Below are positions 20,690 to 23,368 of a stretch of DNA of 23,368 bases, piece after piece (position 1 is the stretch's first letter; each line of letters opens with the position of its first letter). The translations under genes were made by a program, and so were the position numbers. The stretch is from positions 1 to 23,368 of IMG/VR virus record IMGVR_UViG_3300037264_001662; one strand, given 5' to 3'. Origin of the DNA: a virus. The notes beneath the pieces are model-generated. The model did no database searches, was not told the origin of the DNA, and saw nothing but the letters and a program-made list of their open reading frames with translations.

Positions 20690-21910
20690 TTGGCACGTTA
20701 CGGCACAGTGAAGAGGCAGATGAAGGACCTGAACGCTACGGCGTCTCAGCAACCCGAAGAGATCCGCGAGCGCCGGACTACGGCCGAGGACACCGCCGCG
20801 CAGCTTGAAGCTGACATAGGCAAACCTGGGACCTACGACCTTCCTACTGGCCCTATTGCTGAGGTTCCGCCTCCGCCCGAAGAAGCTCCGCCTACTGGGC
20901 TCCTTTCTAAGGACGGGTATAAATTTGCGGACCTTGGAAGTGTTAAAAACTATGACAAACTTATTAAGCAAGGTTATTCGCCCGAGGAAGCCGCGCATCA
21001 GGGCGGTGTAACCGCCAGGAAATCAGTAGATCCTAACGGAATTTTTAAGGAAACAGAGACCAACCTAGGCATAGGCTCGACAGGGGGCAAAGGCGGAACA
21101 TCTACAATATCTCTAGATAAGGATAAGGCGCTGGCGAAATACAAGTCCAGTTCGGCCTTCCGGCAGGTTTCTCGTATGATGGCCGAGTCCGAGCAGATGC
21201 TAGCTCGTAGCGGCCCACTTTGGGACGAAATGATTCGAAGCCAGCAGCTTCCGATTCTCGAAGGCTCCGCCACTATGGCCCGAGAGAACACAGAGAACAT
21301 TCGCCGTGCTCTACAACGCGGAGGAGCAGCGCGACGGGATGGCTTCGCCGCCATTGCCCGGATTCGAGCCCAGGAAGCCTCTAATGCTACCCGTGGTCAG
21401 GCAATAGCGAAGGCTCATACGGAAATGGACCGTTGGGCACGAGAGAACGCAGGTAACGTTATCAATTTCGCCCACGGTTGGGCGACCAACCAGGCGGGTA
21501 TTCGCGAGTCGTACCAGACAGCCATGGACAATGCCACCCAACTAATGGCTACGAGTTCGTTGCCGTTCATCTTTACCGCCAGCCAGAAAGAACAAGAATA
21601 TCGTGACGCTAAGAGCGCACAAAGCCGGGGTAAGGTAATGAAGCATATAACTGGCGCCCTTGCCGTAGTAGGCTCTTTAGTGTCAATGTATCGCGGCGAC
21701 GGCGGCGGCGCGGCAGCTCTGCTAGAGAGTGCTAACAGCGTCACTCGCGGCCAGGCGATAGGCTCTACAACCTTCCAAAATTCGAGCGGGAAAGATATTA
21801 CAAATACAGCAGAAGTTAGCTACGATGAAGCACCACCGCAAAGGACGCTGGGCGGTGACATTAAGAGTATGGCTTCATCGGCTGGTAAGTACCTATTTGG
21901 GGGTGGATAA
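20690..21910 (+). CDS. Putative ejection / internal virion protein, helical
   Basis: I place the start at TTG 20690, six bases after AAAGGA. This gives 406 aa beginning MARYGTVKRQMKDL. An in-frame TTG at 20672 has no ribosome site. It is Ala/Glu/Arg-rich with long helices. Residues about 160-300 (ARSGPLWDEMIRSQQLPILE; RRALQRGGAARRDGFAAIAR; NFAHGWATNQAGIRESYQTA) resemble the helical cores of podovirus internal virion proteins such as the T7 gp14/gp15 class. A hydrophobic stretch, HITGALAVVGSLVSMY, lies near 310-328 and could enter a membrane. The end is Gly-rich (KYLFGGG). Such proteins leave the particle first and help DNA cross the envelope. Position and composition only; no match was searched. 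Confidence 0.5.
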   Translation: MARYGTVKRQMKDLNATASQQPEEIRERRTTAEDTAAQLEADIGKPGTYDLPTGPIAEVPPPPEEAPPTGLLSKDGYKFADLGSVKNYDKLIKQGYSPEEAAHQGGVTARKSVDPNGIFKETETNLGIGSTGGKGGTSTISLDKDKALAKYKSSSAFRQVSRMMAESEQMLARSGPLWDEMIRSQQLPILEGSATMARENTENIRRALQRGGAARRDGFAAIARIRAQEASNATRGQAIAKAHTEMDRWARENAGNVINFAHGWATNQAGIRESYQTAMDNATQLMATSSLPFIFTASQKEQEYRDAKSAQSRGKVMKHITGALAVVGSLVSMYRGDGGGAAALLESANSVTRGQAIGSTTFQNSSGKDITNTAEVSYDEAPPQRTLGGDIKSMASSAGKYLFGGG

Positions 21911-23368
21911 TGCCTATACAGATGTTCGATGACGGCCAGAAAGATTTTAATGAAGCAGTTCAAAACTTCGGTGTTCAAGTCGGTGGTCTCCTAAGAGATC
22001 GCCTACACAAAAAACAGATGGAGGATTTCCTGGCTGGTCCGAGCAAAGATTTCAAAGACCACATGCAGGAAGCTCAAGACCTATTGCTAGATGAGACTAA
22101 CCCAGAAGCTGCGGCCCAAGGCATGCAGATGCTAAAGGCAGGGTTTGAAACCTACCTGGACGAGGGTGCTCGCTACGCTGACAACCCAATAATTCAGCAG
22201 CGCCTGAAGTCTGCCTTCCAGATGAACATGGACTTCTTGAACATGAATTATAAGATGAAGTTCGACGCCGTCGATAGGGAGAAGGCCAAGGTCAAAGAAG
22301 ATCGCGAGACCGTGAAGTGGGACCTCGACATGGCTAACATCCAGGCTCAAACCAAAGAGCGGCTCGCCAAGGCCGGTCAGGCCGATGCCAAAGCCGAGGG
22401 AGACGTAGAAGCTACTAGCCTGTTCTCAGGTAAGCCAGGCTCCATTGAAGCAGGTGACGAATCTGCTCGCGCGCGAGAGATGTGGTCACGGATCAATAAC
22501 GCCATCGACCGCCCTGGAAGCGAAGCCGAGCGCAAGTCAGTTGATGCTGGCCTAGGTGAAGTTCGCACACAAATGGCTCAGATGAAACTAGCCGAAATGG
22601 CCGGACGTGGCGAGCACCGGAAAACCAGCGCCGGAACAACTGGGGCGAGCGAGGAATGGGATGTGTTCAACAAGGATCATCTAGACGCCGTAGCAGCTTC
22701 TATAGACCCGGCAGAGGTTCGCAACCGCTTCGTCATGGCAAAGGCTTTGGCAGAAGCTCCACAGCAGGAAATTAAAGCAGAGGATATCGAGAAGGAATTC
22801 GGCATAATCGTTAATCCTGCAAAGGCTAACGCGTTCCGACCACTAGCACAGCCTGTCAGCCAAGAAAATCTAGGAAAGATTCTCTTCGGAGCGGCCGGAT
22901 GGGATCAACTCCGCGATCCTAAGACACGCAACGCCCCAGCTACTCTCGAAGAAACTATCGGAAGGCTACCTGCCAGCATCGAACAGGCCCAAGGCCCTGT
23001 AGCGGAAGTGTTCAAACGATTCACAGCAGGACAATTGCCGGAAGGCGTAGACCGTGGCAGCATTAAGTCCCCCGAGGATATAGCAAACTTGACACGCCGA
23101 CAAGCCTACTTATTGATTAATGCGGCCATCGGGGACAATGCGCCCTCTAAGTCCTTGAGCAAGGGCCTACAACAAAATAGACTGGATGCCCTCGCCCTTG
23201 TAAATGCCATGGCCGACAAGTACGCTAAAGAGATTTATGAGAACGTCACAGCCAAGAAAACACCAGGCAAGACCGACGCTGACTTAGCCAGGAGCCACCC
23301 TGTATTTGGCATCATTGGGCGAGAGATAGGAGCCATCACCAAGGGCATAATCCAGCCGGTGAAAAAAG
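21910..23368 (+). CDS. Large helical virion protein, putative ejection protein (3'-partial)
   Basis: The frame opens at the ATG that overlaps the previous stop (TAATG) and runs without a stop to the right edge, 486 codons visible. The protein begins MPIQMFDDGQKDFNEAVQNF and is Met/Gln/Lys/Glu-rich with coiled-coil-prone helices over about 1-165. About 165-240 is a linker. The rest is mostly helical, with RRQAYLLINAAIGDNAPSKS and GIIGREIGAITKGIIQPVKK near the end. No lysozyme or transglycosylase motif is visible in this part. Coupling to the preceding ejection-like protein and its helical nature suggest a second internal virion protein. The missing 3' part could change this view. Confidence 0.5.
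   Translation, partial: MPIQMFDDGQKDFNEAVQNFGVQVGGLLRDRLHKKQMEDFLAGPSKDFKDHMQEAQDLLLDETNPEAAAQGMQMLKAGFETYLDEGARYADNPIIQQRLKSAFQMNMDFLNMNYKMKFDAVDREKAKVKEDRETVKWDLDMANIQAQTKERLAKAGQADAKAEGDVEATSLFSGKPGSIEAGDESARAREMWSRINNAIDRPGSEAERKSVDAGLGEVRTQMAQMKLAEMAGRGEHRKTSAGTTGASEEWDVFNKDHLDAVAASIDPAEVRNRFVMAKALAEAPQQEIKAEDIEKEFGIIVNPAKANAFRPLAQPVSQENLGKILFGAAGWDQLRDPKTRNAPATLEETIGRLPASIEQAQGPVAEVFKRFTAGQLPEGVDRGSIKSPEDIANLTRRQAYLLINAAIGDNAPSKSLSKGLQQNRLDALALVNAMADKYAKEIYENVTAKKTPGKTDADLARSHPVFGIIGREIGAITKGIIQPVKK

Overview
The window reads as one co-directional (+ strand) virion structural module of a tailed phage or prophage with a short, podovirus-like tail. The support is the order portal, scaffold-like protein, HK97-fold major capsid protein, small decoration-like proteins, head-tail adaptor, tail nozzle, fibre-like proteins and helical ejection-type proteins. 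There is no integrase, replication gene, tRNA, CRISPR or recognisable host gene. I cannot name the host. Start codons, Shine-Dalgarno sites and promoter-like elements look bacterial.

Left part (1-3233): the tail end of an unrecognised gene, a promoter-like element, two small coiled-coil-prone proteins, and a 732-aa portal. Positions 3248-8707 hold a tightly packed series of 12 genes for small or medium, very basic, Ala/Pro/Lys-rich, probably disordered proteins that I do not recognise. Two of these (6063-6218 and 6429-6584) are only 51 codons long. Within the series, a 144-bp near-exact tandem duplication (7903-8046 and 8271-8414) gives two unrelated proteins the same 44-residue C-terminus. 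The block ends in a strong intrinsic terminator at 8773-8814.

Capsid part (8835-11203): a promoter, a leader with three hairpins, a 307-aa scaffold-like protein, a 403-aa major capsid protein and a second strong terminator. Next come a 61-aa protein, a promoter with TTGACA and TATAAT boxes overlapping a palindrome, a hairpin-rich leader, a 125-aa structural protein and a third terminator. Four small beta-rich proteins of 84-93 aa follow in tandem (11991-13108). The first two are clear paralogues.

Tail part (13133-23368): a 226-aa unknown, the adaptor, an 844-aa nozzle protein carrying an apparent inserted beta-sandwich domain, then three consecutive proteins sharing the layout N-terminal helix, fibronectin-III-like domain, beta-rich C-terminus. 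A further promoter-like element precedes two alanine-rich helical proteins resembling podovirus internal or ejection proteins. The second of these runs off the right edge.

Most junctions are TAATG or TAGTG overlaps, so translational coupling is the rule. Five gaps carry a related AT-rich element with a GCTA-type core and probably divide the module into transcription blocks. Abundant proteins (capsid, decoration-like) sit just before terminators. All functions are judged by eye from the translated sequence, without database searches.
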